Positions 14,351-22,532 of a stretch of DNA of 51,807 nucleotides are shown here, piece by piece. A model generated the notes under the pieces. The model made no database searches and was not told where the DNA came from. It worked only from the letters and a program-made list of their open reading frames with translations. The first letter of the stretch is position 1; every line of letters begins with the position of its first letter. Origin of the DNA: Halorubrum ezzemoulense DSM 17463. GTDB lineage: Archaea > Halobacteriota > Halobacteria > Halobacteriales > Haloferacaceae. Location of the stretch: positions 1-51,807 of the forward strand of contig NZ_NEDJ01000019.1 of assembly GCF_002114285.1 (NCBI RefSeq), given 5' to 3'. Position numbers and translations under genes: made by a program.

Positions 14351-14632
14351 TCACCCGTCGTGGTCAATATACCCGGCTTCCCATTCAGTCCGAGCTTCGA
14401 TTTCTCTAGTGCCCCGGCGAGTAGTGCTGTACTCGTTGGTCCGTCGGTCGCGCTGACTCTTTTCGATGAGTCCCTTCTCAACGAGCGTGTCGAGGTTGGG
14501 ATAGAGCCGCCCATGATGGATTTCCTTTTCGTAGTAGTCCTCCAGCTCGTCTTTGATCGCGAGTCCGTGGGGGTCATCAAGTCCGGCAACTACGTACAGC
14601 AGATCGCGCTGAAAGCCAGTAAGATCGTACAT
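14351..14632 (-). CDS. PadR-family transcriptional regulator
   Basis: 93 residues from the ATG at 14632 (MYDLTGFQRDLLYVVAGLDD); the longer frame to 14734 adds residues unlike the family. The PadR core KDELEDYYEKEIHHGRLYPN, LDTLVEKGLI and RDRRTNEYSTTRRG is well kept and closely parallels the regulator at 10617-10925. It is monocistronic, downstream of the IS5 element. Target genes are unknown. Confidence 0.85.
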   Translation of the reverse strand: MYDLTGFQRDLLYVVAGLDDPHGLAIKDELEDYYEKEIHHGRLYPNLDTLVEKGLIEKSQRDRRTNEYSTTRRGTREIEARTEWEAGYIDHDG

Positions 14633-14799
14633 ATCGCAATTTTCGTAGTCGAGTTTTGAAATACTATGGATCTGGTGACTGCGTGTTATAGAATATGTTT
14701 CACACCCTCTACGTAGTGATTTTGACTGCTTCATCTCACGCTTGAGTCGGAAAAGTACCGTATTTTCGTCTCCATAGTCGGGCTATCGTGGGGCAGATG

Positions 14800-15579
14800 C
14801 TACAGCAGAGACTGGATCTCGGTGGAGAGTGTCTTCGGGTCTGCTGTCGCGAGCTCGTCAGTTGCGATAAGGCGAAGTCGGGGGCGACCGATATCTAGCG
14901 GGACTTTTTCAGTCTCGATGAGGCCAGCATCTTCGAGTGCTGATTTGGCCCGTGAGAAGGTCGCTTTCGAAGCGATACCTGTATCCTCTCCCCATTTCGA
15001 GACGTCGTAGAGGAGGACCTCGTTGCGGGCTGCGAGGATGAGCATTATCTCGACGATACTGAGGTATTCGTTGCTGTTGGAAATCTCTTCAGCGTGTCCG
15101 AGGACTTCGTCGAGTTCGGCTGCGATATCGTCGCCGATCTCTTCTCGGAGCGTCTGTTTCACTACTGAGAGGGCAGGTGTCCGGAGGTGATACTGCTCGG
15201 CAGCCTCGAATCTGGAGTCGAACTCACCGTAGACTGATGAGACCAGCTCGGGGTCCGAGCTCGAAATACTGTGCTTGTCCATCACAGGAACTACAGTCTC
15301 AGATTCGGTTGTGAAGATGGTATTCTGGACTGGCTCCGTGAGTGTTCGGAGGCTGAGTTGCTCCCGGTGGATGAGTTCGGCAATCTTTGAGGCCGTGAGG
15401 AAGCTGTAGAGGGCGTCTTTGATTTCATCTGAGTCTGCGAGCAGCCGGACCTTGGGCTGGTCTTCAACCGTTATTGCTTCCTCTGCGAAGGCTGCGATTT
15501 GTTCAGAGCGAGGATTGATATACAATGCTGGCTCCTCTCGTTCGGGAATCATCTGAGTGAAGATGTGTTGTTTGGCCAT
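14800..15579 (-). CDS. TbsP-like (DUF5821) haloarchaeal transcriptional regulator
   Basis: 259 residues. The N-terminal two thirds match the DUF5821 layout: VRLLADSDEIKDALYSFLTA, SLRTLTEPV, YHLRTPALSVVKQTLREEIG. The C-terminal winged helix, LLYDVSKWGEDTGIASKATF followed by ALEDAGLIETEKVPLDIGRP, is strongly conserved in this family. Known members act in metabolic gene regulation in haloarchaea; the targets here are unknown. It is monocistronic, with a 267-bp upstream gap that shows no other gene. Confidence 0.8.
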   Translation of the reverse strand: MAKQHIFTQMIPEREEPALYINPRSEQIAAFAEEAITVEDQPKVRLLADSDEIKDALYSFLTASKIAELIHREQLSLRTLTEPVQNTIFTTESETVVPVMDKHSISSSDPELVSSVYGEFDSRFEAAEQYHLRTPALSVVKQTLREEIGDDIAAELDEVLGHAEEISNSNEYLSIVEIMLILAARNEVLLYDVSKWGEDTGIASKATFSRAKSALEDAGLIETEKVPLDIGRPRLRLIATDELATADPKTLSTEIQSLL

Positions 15580-15846
15580 GTTCTATAATTTTCTGGACAT
15601 GTACTTAATAGACATGGTATCTGAGAGGTGTTGAGAAAGGATTGGGTCTATCAAACAACGGTCACAGGGAGGTCATTCTAGTCCCGTCTCGCACCGCCTA
15701 CGCAGGATAGTTCCGTGGTAGTGCCGTAGATGCTGGTTTCGAAATACTACTGACTGGCCCTGTTGGAATTCTCAATATCTGACTGATTCTTACCTAGATT
15801 CGTCGGGATCCCGACACTCTGGTCTTGTATAGAGCTAAGGGATTCA

Positions 15847-16254
15847 TCACTCTCCCCGTGGATCACCAACCGGTATTTCACCATATTCTGGACATGAGAC
15901 CCATCCCTGTCCAAATGCCCCACCCATCCCTTGGTCCGGACTCCATTCGTGTTCATCCCCACAATGTGGACAGTCTACCAGTGGCGGGTCAATCTCCAGT
16001 GCCTCTTGCTGGATAAAATGATTTCCTTGGTATGAATCACAGTTCTGACAGACGTTTCCCCAGACTTTCTTGCCGAGAGTATTGCTGTAGACCCGTTCAA
16101 CAGGAGTTTCGTAATTCGCTAATACATCTCCGAGAGGTGTATCAAGATGGTCTCCTCGTGGCCAGACCACAGGCGTTTGCTCGCCACACTGCCAGCAGTC
16201 TGTTTCCCACGTCAGCAATTTCTGGCGATCAACTGGGAGGTCGTCTGGGAGCAT
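15847..16254 (-). CDS. 135-aa zinc-ribbon protein, unknown function
   Basis: Three CxxC pairs (CWQC, CQNC, CPHC) are spread along an acidic protein with aromatic-rich ends (MLPDDLPVDRQKLLTWETDC). The spacing suggests one or two structural zinc sites. No enzyme motif is visible. It stands alone, divergent from the histidine kinase at 16470, with a 215-bp AT-rich gap. Not a family I can name. Confidence 0.6.
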   Translation of the reverse strand: MLPDDLPVDRQKLLTWETDCWQCGEQTPVVWPRGDHLDTPLGDVLANYETPVERVYSNTLGKKVWGNVCQNCDSYQGNHFIQQEALEIDPPLVDCPHCGDEHEWSPDQGMGGAFGQGWVSCPEYGEIPVGDPRGE

Positions 16255-16469
16255 GATAGCAAATTCTACTCTGATTGACTATTTGATTCTTTGTCTCTAG
16301 TTCCCTGTTGAAATCTTTAACAGTCGATAGGATTTGCGTGAGAGGTATAGGAGTATACTCAGCAAGATCTTGGCCACCACCCCCATATATACAACAATGA
16401 GTAGTGCTTCCGCCGGAGGTTGCGTACGATTTTAATATGCTTACACGTGTACTGGACCCATTATAATCG

Positions 16470-17906
16470 ATGGATGACGATACAACCCACCAAGAGAGTA
16501 ATAACCACAAGCCTGAGTGGTATCGGACGCTCGTTGAGGAGGTAAATGATCTCGCGACAGTCGTCGATACTGACGGGACGATAACCTACGTTAGTCCGGC
16601 CATCACACGGATTCTCGGCTACGACCCCGGCGAATTGGTTGGCCACGAGGGATTCGAGTTCGTCCATCCCGAGGATCGGGAGCGAAACGCCGACGCGCTG
16701 GAAAGCGTTCTCTCAAACCCTTCCGGATCCGAGACTGTTGAAGTCCGATTCCGCCACGCCAACGGCTCGTGGCGCTGGATTGAGGCCACAATGCGGAATC
16801 GAGTTGACGACGACATCATCGATGGGATTCTGCTTAGCAGTCGAGACATTACTGAGCGAAAAGAGTACGAACGCGAAGCGCGAGAGCTTGCCGAAGAGTA
16901 CGAAGCCGTTTTGAACAGCGTGGAGGACGCCATCTTTCTGCTGAATGTTGAGGAAGATGGGGATGGTGTCCAATTCGAGTTTGAGCGCCTCAGCCCCTCC
17001 AATGAGCGCCAGACTGGGATTACTACCGAGGAAGTACAGGGCCAGACACCACAAGCCGTGTTCGGTGAAGAACAGGGCGCTGAGTTAGCGGCGAACTATC
17101 ACCGGTGTGTCAAGGCTGGCGAACCGATCTCGTATCAGGAGGAACTCCTGGTCAGCGAAGGAGCACGGTTCTGGCAGACAAAACTTGCGCCGGTAGTCTC
17201 CGATGGTGAGATAACACGTCTCGTTGGGGTCACTCGGAACGTGACTGAACGCGTCGAACGTGAGCGACAACTACGTCAGCAGAACGAGCGGCTTGGAGAG
17301 TTTGCGAGTGTTATCTCCCACGATTTGCGCAGTCCGCTCAACGTCGCACAGGGTCGCGCTGCACTCCTTGCTGAGCAGGGAGAAAGCGAGCATCTTGATC
17401 CACTACTACAGGCGCTTGACCGGATGGAGGCGATCGTCGAGGATACGTTGACGCTTGCTCGCCAAGGCGACACAATAAGCGAAACAGAGTCGGTCAGTTT
17501 GACTAACCTCGTCGGGAAATGCTGGGCAACAGTAGACACAGGCGAGGCAGCCATCGAAATAGTCGACGAAATGACCCTTCAAGCAGACCCTGACCGGTTA
17601 CGCCACGTGTTCGAGAACCTGTTCCGAAACGGTGTTGAACATGGTGGATCTGACGTGACCGTTCGTGTCGGCCGCCACAACGAACTGGGGATCTACGTCG
17701 AAGACAATGGACCAGGAATTCCAGTCGAAAAGCGTGACGAGGTGTTTGAACCGGGACATTCGTCGGCACAGGGTGGCACTGGTTTCGGGTTGACTATCGT
17801 AAAACGAATCGTGGAAGCCCACGGCTGGGAGCTATCTGTAGCCGATGGAACCGATGGTGGAGCACGGTTTGAGTTCGAGATGTCTGAACAGGGAGAGTTC
17901 GTGTGA
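16470..17906 (+). CDS. PAS-PAS sensor histidine kinase, soluble
   Basis: 478 residues with no membrane segment. PAS/PAC 1 spans about 17-130 (DGTITYVSPAITRILGYDPG, ending RDITERK) and PAS/PAC 2 about 140-265. The HisKA domain has phospho-acceptor His284 in VISHDLRSPLNVAQ. The ATPase domain has ENLFRNGVEH, DNGPGIP and GGTGFGLTI. All catalytic boxes are present, so it should be active. Signal and partner regulator are unknown; no response regulator is adjacent. Confidence 0.9.
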   Translation: MDDDTTHQESNNHKPEWYRTLVEEVNDLATVVDTDGTITYVSPAITRILGYDPGELVGHEGFEFVHPEDRERNADALESVLSNPSGSETVEVRFRHANGSWRWIEATMRNRVDDDIIDGILLSSRDITERKEYEREARELAEEYEAVLNSVEDAIFLLNVEEDGDGVQFEFERLSPSNERQTGITTEEVQGQTPQAVFGEEQGAELAANYHRCVKAGEPISYQEELLVSEGARFWQTKLAPVVSDGEITRLVGVTRNVTERVERERQLRQQNERLGEFASVISHDLRSPLNVAQGRAALLAEQGESEHLDPLLQALDRMEAIVEDTLTLARQGDTISETESVSLTNLVGKCWATVDTGEAAIEIVDEMTLQADPDRLRHVFENLFRNGVEHGGSDVTVRVGRHNELGIYVEDNGPGIPVEKRDEVFEPGHSSAQGGTGFGLTIVKRIVEAHGWELSVADGTDGGARFEFEMSEQGEFV

Positions 17907-18020
17907 GTGTTTAGACAATGCTCGACCCATGACTGAGAAGTGCGACCTCAACTTTTGAGCGCAGCGTACGGAATAACCGCTCTGTATTCTGTACGTCCTC
18001 GACGAATTATCAGCGACCAC

Positions 18021-18036
18021 GGATTTCAACACAGCC
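18021..18036 (-). repeat. Solo IS5-type terminal inverted repeat
   Basis: On the minus strand this reads GGCTGTGTTGAAATCC, matching the end of the IS5 element at 13292 (GGCTGTGTTGAATCGC) in its first dozen bases. No transposase lies beside it. It is probably a scar of a decayed element, 120 bp before the recombinase gene. Confidence 0.45.
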
Positions 18037-18156
18037 GTCCCTGGATGTGTTAGAATCCGGGATTCGACTACTGATAGGTCCGATCTGACTCTCAAACCAA
18101 TCCCTCAGACACCCATTCCACACGGATTTTAGTAGTGTCACCTCGCAAAGCCTACT

Positions 18157-18825
18157 ATGCGACTTGACGACTACCCCAAACGAGACGGGAAGCGGGTCTG
18201 GCTCAGCCAGAGCGACGAGAACGACGAGGTCGCAGCGCTCATCGACGAGGCGAAGTCTCCCGAGCAAGAAATCGCGTTTCGGCTCGGCGTTCAGGCCGGC
18301 CTCCGCCGCGAAGAGATCGCCAGCGTCAGCAGCAACGACTTCACGCACGCTCCCGACGGCTTCCTTCGCGTGTGGAACGACTACGCGAAGCGCGGGAAAT
18401 ATCGGGAGACTCCGATCCCGAAAGAACTCGCCAGTTCCGTTCGAACGCTCTCGTACGAGCGTGATCCCGACGAGCCGGTCGTTGGCGTTGAGCCGAACTC
18501 GATCTATCGCTGGGTGAAGCGAGCTGGCGAGCGTCGGTACGCCCCGACTGGGGATGAAGGATGGACTTACCTCGACGTTCACGACCTCCGGCGTACCTGG
18601 GGCGGTCATCTGCTATGGGACTGCGGTGTTCTTCCTGCCGTCGTGATGAGTTGGGGCGGCTGGGAAGACTGGGAGACGTTCAGAAACCACTATCTCGGAG
18701 AGATGAGCCCGGCAGCTGCGGAACGCGAGCGCGAGAAGATCTCGTTCGTCTCGGGGAACGTCAAGTCCGACCCGGGTGCGGATCCGGTTTTTGAGCCGAC
18801 AGTTCAGTCGCGTTCTTCGTACTGA
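18157..18825 (+). CDS. Tyrosine recombinase (integrase), catalytic-domain form
   Basis: 222 residues, shorter than the usual 300-400 because it lacks most of the N-terminal core-binding domain. The catalytic set is visible: Arg in GLRREEI, a Lys-containing beta hairpin near WNDYAKRGKY, HDLRR (His and second Arg), a Trp/Gly-rich SWGGWEDW, and the nucleophile Tyr in FRNHYLG. It should cut and rejoin DNA at attachment sites through a 3'-phosphotyrosine. The ATG at 18157 is the only reasonable start. It could be a functional short XerC/D-like enzyme or a truncated integrase of a resident element; no tRNA target is nearby. Confidence 0.8.
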   Translation: MRLDDYPKRDGKRVWLSQSDENDEVAALIDEAKSPEQEIAFRLGVQAGLRREEIASVSSNDFTHAPDGFLRVWNDYAKRGKYRETPIPKELASSVRTLSYERDPDEPVVGVEPNSIYRWVKRAGERRYAPTGDEGWTYLDVHDLRRTWGGHLLWDCGVLPAVVMSWGGWEDWETFRNHYLGEMSPAAAEREREKISFVSGNVKSDPGADPVFEPTVQSRSSY

Positions 18826-19002
18826 TTTATAGGCCTAATGGTAGGCCAATTTGTAGATGGCTCTTGCCCAACCTGGCGAAACAGCTATTCGATATGTGAT
18901 ATGGGCTGCTACTGACTGCTGAATATAGGGGATGAAGTCAGCACAGTGTGATAACTGTTTACAAACAGTGGATTTAGGTATACACTCTACTTCCTATCTT
19001 AT

Positions 19003-19566
19003 GTGAGAATTGCTGACCGAGGTGTATCATCAGTTATTGGCGTCATTCTGATGGTTACAATAGTCGTTATTCTGGCTGCGATTGTCTCGGTAGCTGCATT
19101 TGGTTTTGTGGATAACATTAGTGAACCCGCTCCGAATGTTGCAGACACAACCGGTGAATTTGAGGCTGGGGGTGATTTTGATGAGCAGGTTGTACGGATC
19201 ACACACATAGCCGGGGAGGATGTTGCCCTCAACGATCTAGAGATTGTCGTTCGTGCGGGTGGTGAGAGTATGAGTGATACAGAGGTTCGGTTAGTGAATC
19301 TCCCGCCCAGCCTTTCAACGTTTGATACTGATTCTTACGAGGGTAATGATGGCTTAGCTTCAGGACAGGGTGTGACTGATGGGGTCCTATTTGACGGCAG
19401 TTCCAGTTGGGGTGCTGGACAGATGATCAAGTTTCGGATACCAGTAGGGGCCGCTGATTTCCGTGATCCACCAGTGGGCAGTAATCCAGATGCTGACGAG
19501 CTTGAGGTCACCATTATCCATACTCCGTCAGGCTCGATTATTTCACGGAGCACGTTCACGCCGTAG
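19003..19566 (+). CDS. Archaeal type IV pilin (PilA-like)
   Basis: 187 residues with a GTG start (an ATG two bases earlier runs straight into a stop). The N-terminus MRIADRGVSSVIGVILMVTI is a class III signal: prepilin peptidase should cut after Gly7, leaving a hydrophobic assembly helix. The usual VSPVIG has Ser for Pro here. The globular part is acidic and beta-rich and ends PSGSIISRSTFTP. Products assemble into adhesion pili. It is a single gene without assembly ATPase or PilC nearby, so it must use machinery encoded elsewhere. It lies between a recombinase and a membrane-protein cluster, suggesting accessory pilin variation. Confidence 0.85.
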   Translation: MRIADRGVSSVIGVILMVTIVVILAAIVSVAAFGFVDNISEPAPNVADTTGEFEAGGDFDEQVVRITHIAGEDVALNDLEIVVRAGGESMSDTEVRLVNLPPSLSTFDTDSYEGNDGLASGQGVTDGVLFDGSSSWGAGQMIKFRIPVGAADFRDPPVGSNPDADELEVTIIHTPSGSIISRSTFTP

Positions 19567-19763
19567 TACTGCCGAAATAATCGATCGATACAGTCTGAGC
19601 CGATGTTTCTTAATGCTACGCGCCCTGTATTCATCACGGAATTTTTTATCAATTTGCGGATAGTAGTGCTTCACTGAGTTCGGGAAGAGCCTTATAGATT
19701 TGATTTTACTGTTCAGAAAACCCCCGTATTCTGTACGCTACAAGCTTGAATCTCGTAGCGATA

Positions 19764-20381
19764 TCAACTCTCGTCGCTCCGATAGCGGAAGATAGCTAGA
19801 ATGAGACTCGTTGGTGGATACATAACAACCGATCTTATTCTGGAGAATAATGGATACGATTTGCTCTGGCGGATATTTTGTATCTCTAAATAAGTTGAGA
19901 GCCCAATCTGAGAAATTGCGTGAATCTCAGCATAACCTTCGTCAAACCATGTGATTAGAAGCGGAATTATAAGAATAATTCCTAGAGAGACAGGCACAGT
20001 TAGTAAATTTATTACATTCGATCCAGAATCTATAGAAATGGCACGGAACACAAGAGAGGGTAAGGCAATCAGAGAAGCAATCATTAGAGATAAATATGAA
20101 AACTGTCCGACTGTAAAGAACCACTGTAGGGGCCAAGACCACTGCTTGTGACCTGCTTCATGTAGGAAGATAAAATCATGAATGAAATCTGGTCTGTCTT
20201 CCACCTGTGCTCGATTGATTATAATATGAGAAAATGCGACCCCTTGCCCTGCCGTAGACCATGACTCATCATAGACATAGTAAACAGGGGCGGACGTGTC
20301 CTCAACTGTAATATTCTCTCTTTCAACTACACCGCCGTGGAAGTGTGCCATTAGAACCGCTCCGTAGTGGAGGAGATCCAT
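19764..20381 (-). CDS. Membrane zinc metallopeptidase-like protein (HEAGH)
   Basis: 205 residues. H74-E75-A-G-H78 forms an HExxH zinc site just before two long membrane segments (about 84-112 and 122-146). DEGYAEIHA follows, where Glu148 or Glu152 could be the third ligand, the M48-like arrangement of a site beside membrane helices. The extracellular or cytosolic substrate is unknown. The gene is AT-rich relative to the window. It is the last gene of a minus-strand row of small membrane proteins; a 123-bp gap precedes it. Confidence 0.6.
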   Translation of the reverse strand: MDLLHYGAVLMAHFHGGVVERENITVEDTSAPVYYVYDESWSTAGQGVAFSHIIINRAQVEDRPDFIHDFIFLHEAGHKQWSWPLQWFFTVGQFSYLSLMIASLIALPSLVFRAISIDSGSNVINLLTVPVSLGIILIIPLLITWFDEGYAEIHAISQIGLSTYLEIQNIRQSKSYPLFSRIRSVVMYPPTSLILAIFRYRSDES

Positions 20382-20504
20382 CTGGTTACAGATACTAGGT
20401 GTAGACTTTTGAAAAACCGGGGACGTGAGGCTGTATTCTCTTCTTACTTCTCAAACGCAGGCGATCACTTTTCACTGTTGACCATAGCTAGAGTTGAATT
20501 CTGT

Positions 20505-21047
20505 TTATTTGAGGTCTTCATACTTTACTTCAGACCTCTCCTCGTAGGCTTCGTCAAACCCAAAGAACCGTTTCATAGCACCTCGAATAGTTACGTCTCT
20601 TACCAACTTGTAGCTGCCTTTGTCAGGTTCCTCACTCCAGAGCTCAAGACGAGTCCGACTCGTCGAGTCGATCTCAACATCAAGTCCGATCTCCTTCCAG
20701 ATCTTGGTCATCTCATCTGGGTTCTCGTACCTATCTAGGCTGAATATTATTCCCTCAATTTCGTGTGATCCAAGCGAGGTCAGTAAATAATCATACTCGA
20801 CGTACACCTCTTCAACCCGTTCTGCCACTTTCTTCCTGTTTTCTTCCGATCTCAGTTCGGTCAGTGACCCCTCTGCGTATTTGCTGGTTAGGTCGATTGT
20901 GTTCAGGATTTCTCGCCTTCTCTGAGAGTCAGTACGGTATACCCGTAGAATCATACCTAATAGGACCGCTGCTAGACCACCAAAAAATGGTAAAATTGCT
21001 TGAAGAACATCAAGAGCATCCGGCCCGATTGAGATTATCAACAGCAT
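20505..21047 (-). CDS. 180-aa protein with one N-terminal membrane helix
   Basis: A single hydrophobic helix (about residues 10-36, ending at GMILRVYR) anchors a charged domain of about 140 residues with a helical start (RRREILNTIDLTSKYAEGSL) and an alternating alpha/beta end (DVEIDSTSRTRLELWSEEPD). No family recognised. It is 16 nt downstream of the small membrane protein at 21064-21300 and probably co-transcribed. Confidence 0.6.
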   Translation of the reverse strand: MLLIISIGPDALDVLQAILPFFGGLAAVLLGMILRVYRTDSQRRREILNTIDLTSKYAEGSLTELRSEENRKKVAERVEEVYVEYDYLLTSLGSHEIEGIIFSLDRYENPDEMTKIWKEIGLDVEIDSTSRTRLELWSEEPDKGSYKLVRDVTIRGAMKRFFGFDEAYEERSEVKYEDLK

Positions 21048-21063
21048 GGGTGAGACTGATTCT

Positions 21064-21300
21064 CTATACCCTCATCACCACTATAGCACCGACAACGAGT
21101 ACGACGATATGAGTGGCGTTTACGAACCCATCTGCCTCGGTCTGACCGACAATCACTGGCAGAACATCTAGGTATGGCGCCCACGATGGCGCCCCGACGA
21201 ATGGAGCAAAGAAGTTCCAGGCCGCCAGTATAACAACCGCTACCGCTGCGTATCGGATGGTATTACGAGCGTGGGTCGCGCTCTTGGCACCGGCACTCAT
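21064..21300 (-). CDS. 78-aa membrane protein
   Basis: From the ATG at 21300 (MSAGAKSATHARNTIRYAAV) there are two membrane helices separated by an aromatic loop (FFAPFVGAPSWAPYLDVLPV), with a second helix near VNATHIVVLVVGAIVVMRV. Small proteins of this look are common in haloarchaeal proviruses and plasmids. Function unknown. The ATG at 21345 is less likely because the extension is atypical. Confidence 0.55.
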   Translation of the reverse strand: MSAGAKSATHARNTIRYAAVAVVILAAWNFFAPFVGAPSWAPYLDVLPVIVGQTEADGFVNATHIVVLVVGAIVVMRV

Positions 21301-21311
21301 ATGCTCGACAT

Positions 21312-21533
21312 CTATCCGATCAGACAAAAAAGTTGGATAGACCATTTTTGAGTTTGGGATTCTATTAAGAGACTCTCCAACTCGTCTTGATCGTTGTCAC
21401 ACTCGCAGAAATTCGAGAGTTCCTCCGTTTCAGTCCATGACGGACCGCACCACCAGTATGCCAATTCCGTCGCTCTGAACAGATGTTCGTGAGCGATCGG
21501 GGGCGCGAGCAGTTCTTCCCTCACCGTTCTCAC
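21312..21533 (-). CDS. 73-aa hypothetical protein (coupled GTG start)
   Basis: The GTG at 21533 overlaps the stop of a short upstream frame (AAGTGA). The product MRTVREELLAPPIAHEHLFR continues with LAYWWCGPSWTETEELSNF and a Cys-rich acidic segment. It is unrecognised. Support is the overlap with the frame above and the 11-nt gap to the gene below. Confidence 0.35.
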   Translation of the reverse strand: MRTVREELLAPPIAHEHLFRATELAYWWCGPSWTETEELSNFCECDNDQDELESLLIESQTQKWSIQLFCLIG

Positions 21534-21637
21534 TTATCGCGATCACCGCCCTCCAGCGCTGCCCCAATCTCCACGAACTGGTTCCGCGACGCAGCCACCT
21601 GCTCGACATCGGTTTGTAGCTCGAGGTCACCGTTCAC
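21530..21637 (-). CDS. 35-aa hypothetical peptide (GTG start)
   Basis: The short acidic frame VNGDLELQTDVEQVAASRNQ ends EIGAALEGGDRDK and overlaps the following GTG start. It is possibly the first gene of the small membrane operon reading to 19764. Very short and unverified. Confidence 0.3.
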   Translation of the reverse strand: MNGDLELQTDVEQVAASRNQFVEIGAALEGGDRDK

Positions 21638-22532
21638 ATCCAAGCTTATAGCATCCTAGTCCGTGTCGAACAGTACTGCGGAGAGTCGCTCGTTGCCCGC
21701 GTGCTCTGCCGAATCGTCGATTTACTGTCAGACATCTCTACATGTTATCGATACCGAAGTGTGTTATGACTCGCACGGCTCAACCTTGGTGATGTTTTTG
21801 TGTAGGTCTATTTTATTTATACCAGTACGGGTTTACACGGCTTCGCGAGAACCACTACCTTCTCGACGCATTTTGAGACCAGCTAGCGCACACTGAAGAA
21901 GATAAAAACGGCAGTATATATTCGGGGGTTGGTAGGTCAGCCAGTGTAAGACTTAGAGGCTGTATCTTGTACGGAGAGTTTGAGGAAGACCGCCTGTTCG
22001 GATCAATCAATACAGCTCACCGAAGTATCATCAGAGTATATATTGTATCGATTCTGTATTATTTTAGCCCTCCAAATCTGAGTCAGTCCGTGGAGCCAAC
22101 CCAACGAACAGGCGACGTGTCTTCGCCGTGGTCGCCAGCAGCGGAATCTCGGGTTTCGCTAACTGTGCCGGCCAACTCAGCTTCCGCTCCGGTTCGATCA
22201 GTGACCGCGATCACACGCCTGTGACGGACATGGCAACCGCGTTGCCGACCGGCGGGTTCAACGCCGGACTCTCCGTCGAACCGTCCTGTGCCGTGGCGAC
22301 GGTTAGCGTTCGCGAACTCACTGTATCCGGCGAAATCAGTCGTAACGAGGGTGCCGTCGTAATCCTGATCGGGTCAAGGTAAAGTGCGAGAGGTCCGATA
22401 TCGACGCCCCGTCGGTCCGCAAGATCGACCGTAGGGACGTACCCGCCGCGGTTCGAAAGCTTTCCGCGTGAGTCGGTCGGGGCTGTGGAAACCCTTCTCT
22501 TGACTGGAACCGTGCCGAATACGAAGCGCCGG
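21638..22532. other. Gap without a supported gene
   Basis: About 0.9 kb in which all open frames are short and poorly protein-like on both strands. Composition is mixed, AT-rich up to about 22080 and then GC-rich. It may contain eroded coding sequence, but I could not identify any. It marks the boundary between the mobile-looking left half and the metabolic island. Confidence 0.5.

Noticed and set aside
14125-14589. Minus-strand frame overlapping the PadR gene at 14351
   Set aside because: The PadR frame has clear family conservation; this one is its shifted shadow running into the IS5 end.
21967-22224. Plus-strand 85-codon frame in the gap
   Set aside because: Biased composition, no start context, and no resemblance to a known family.
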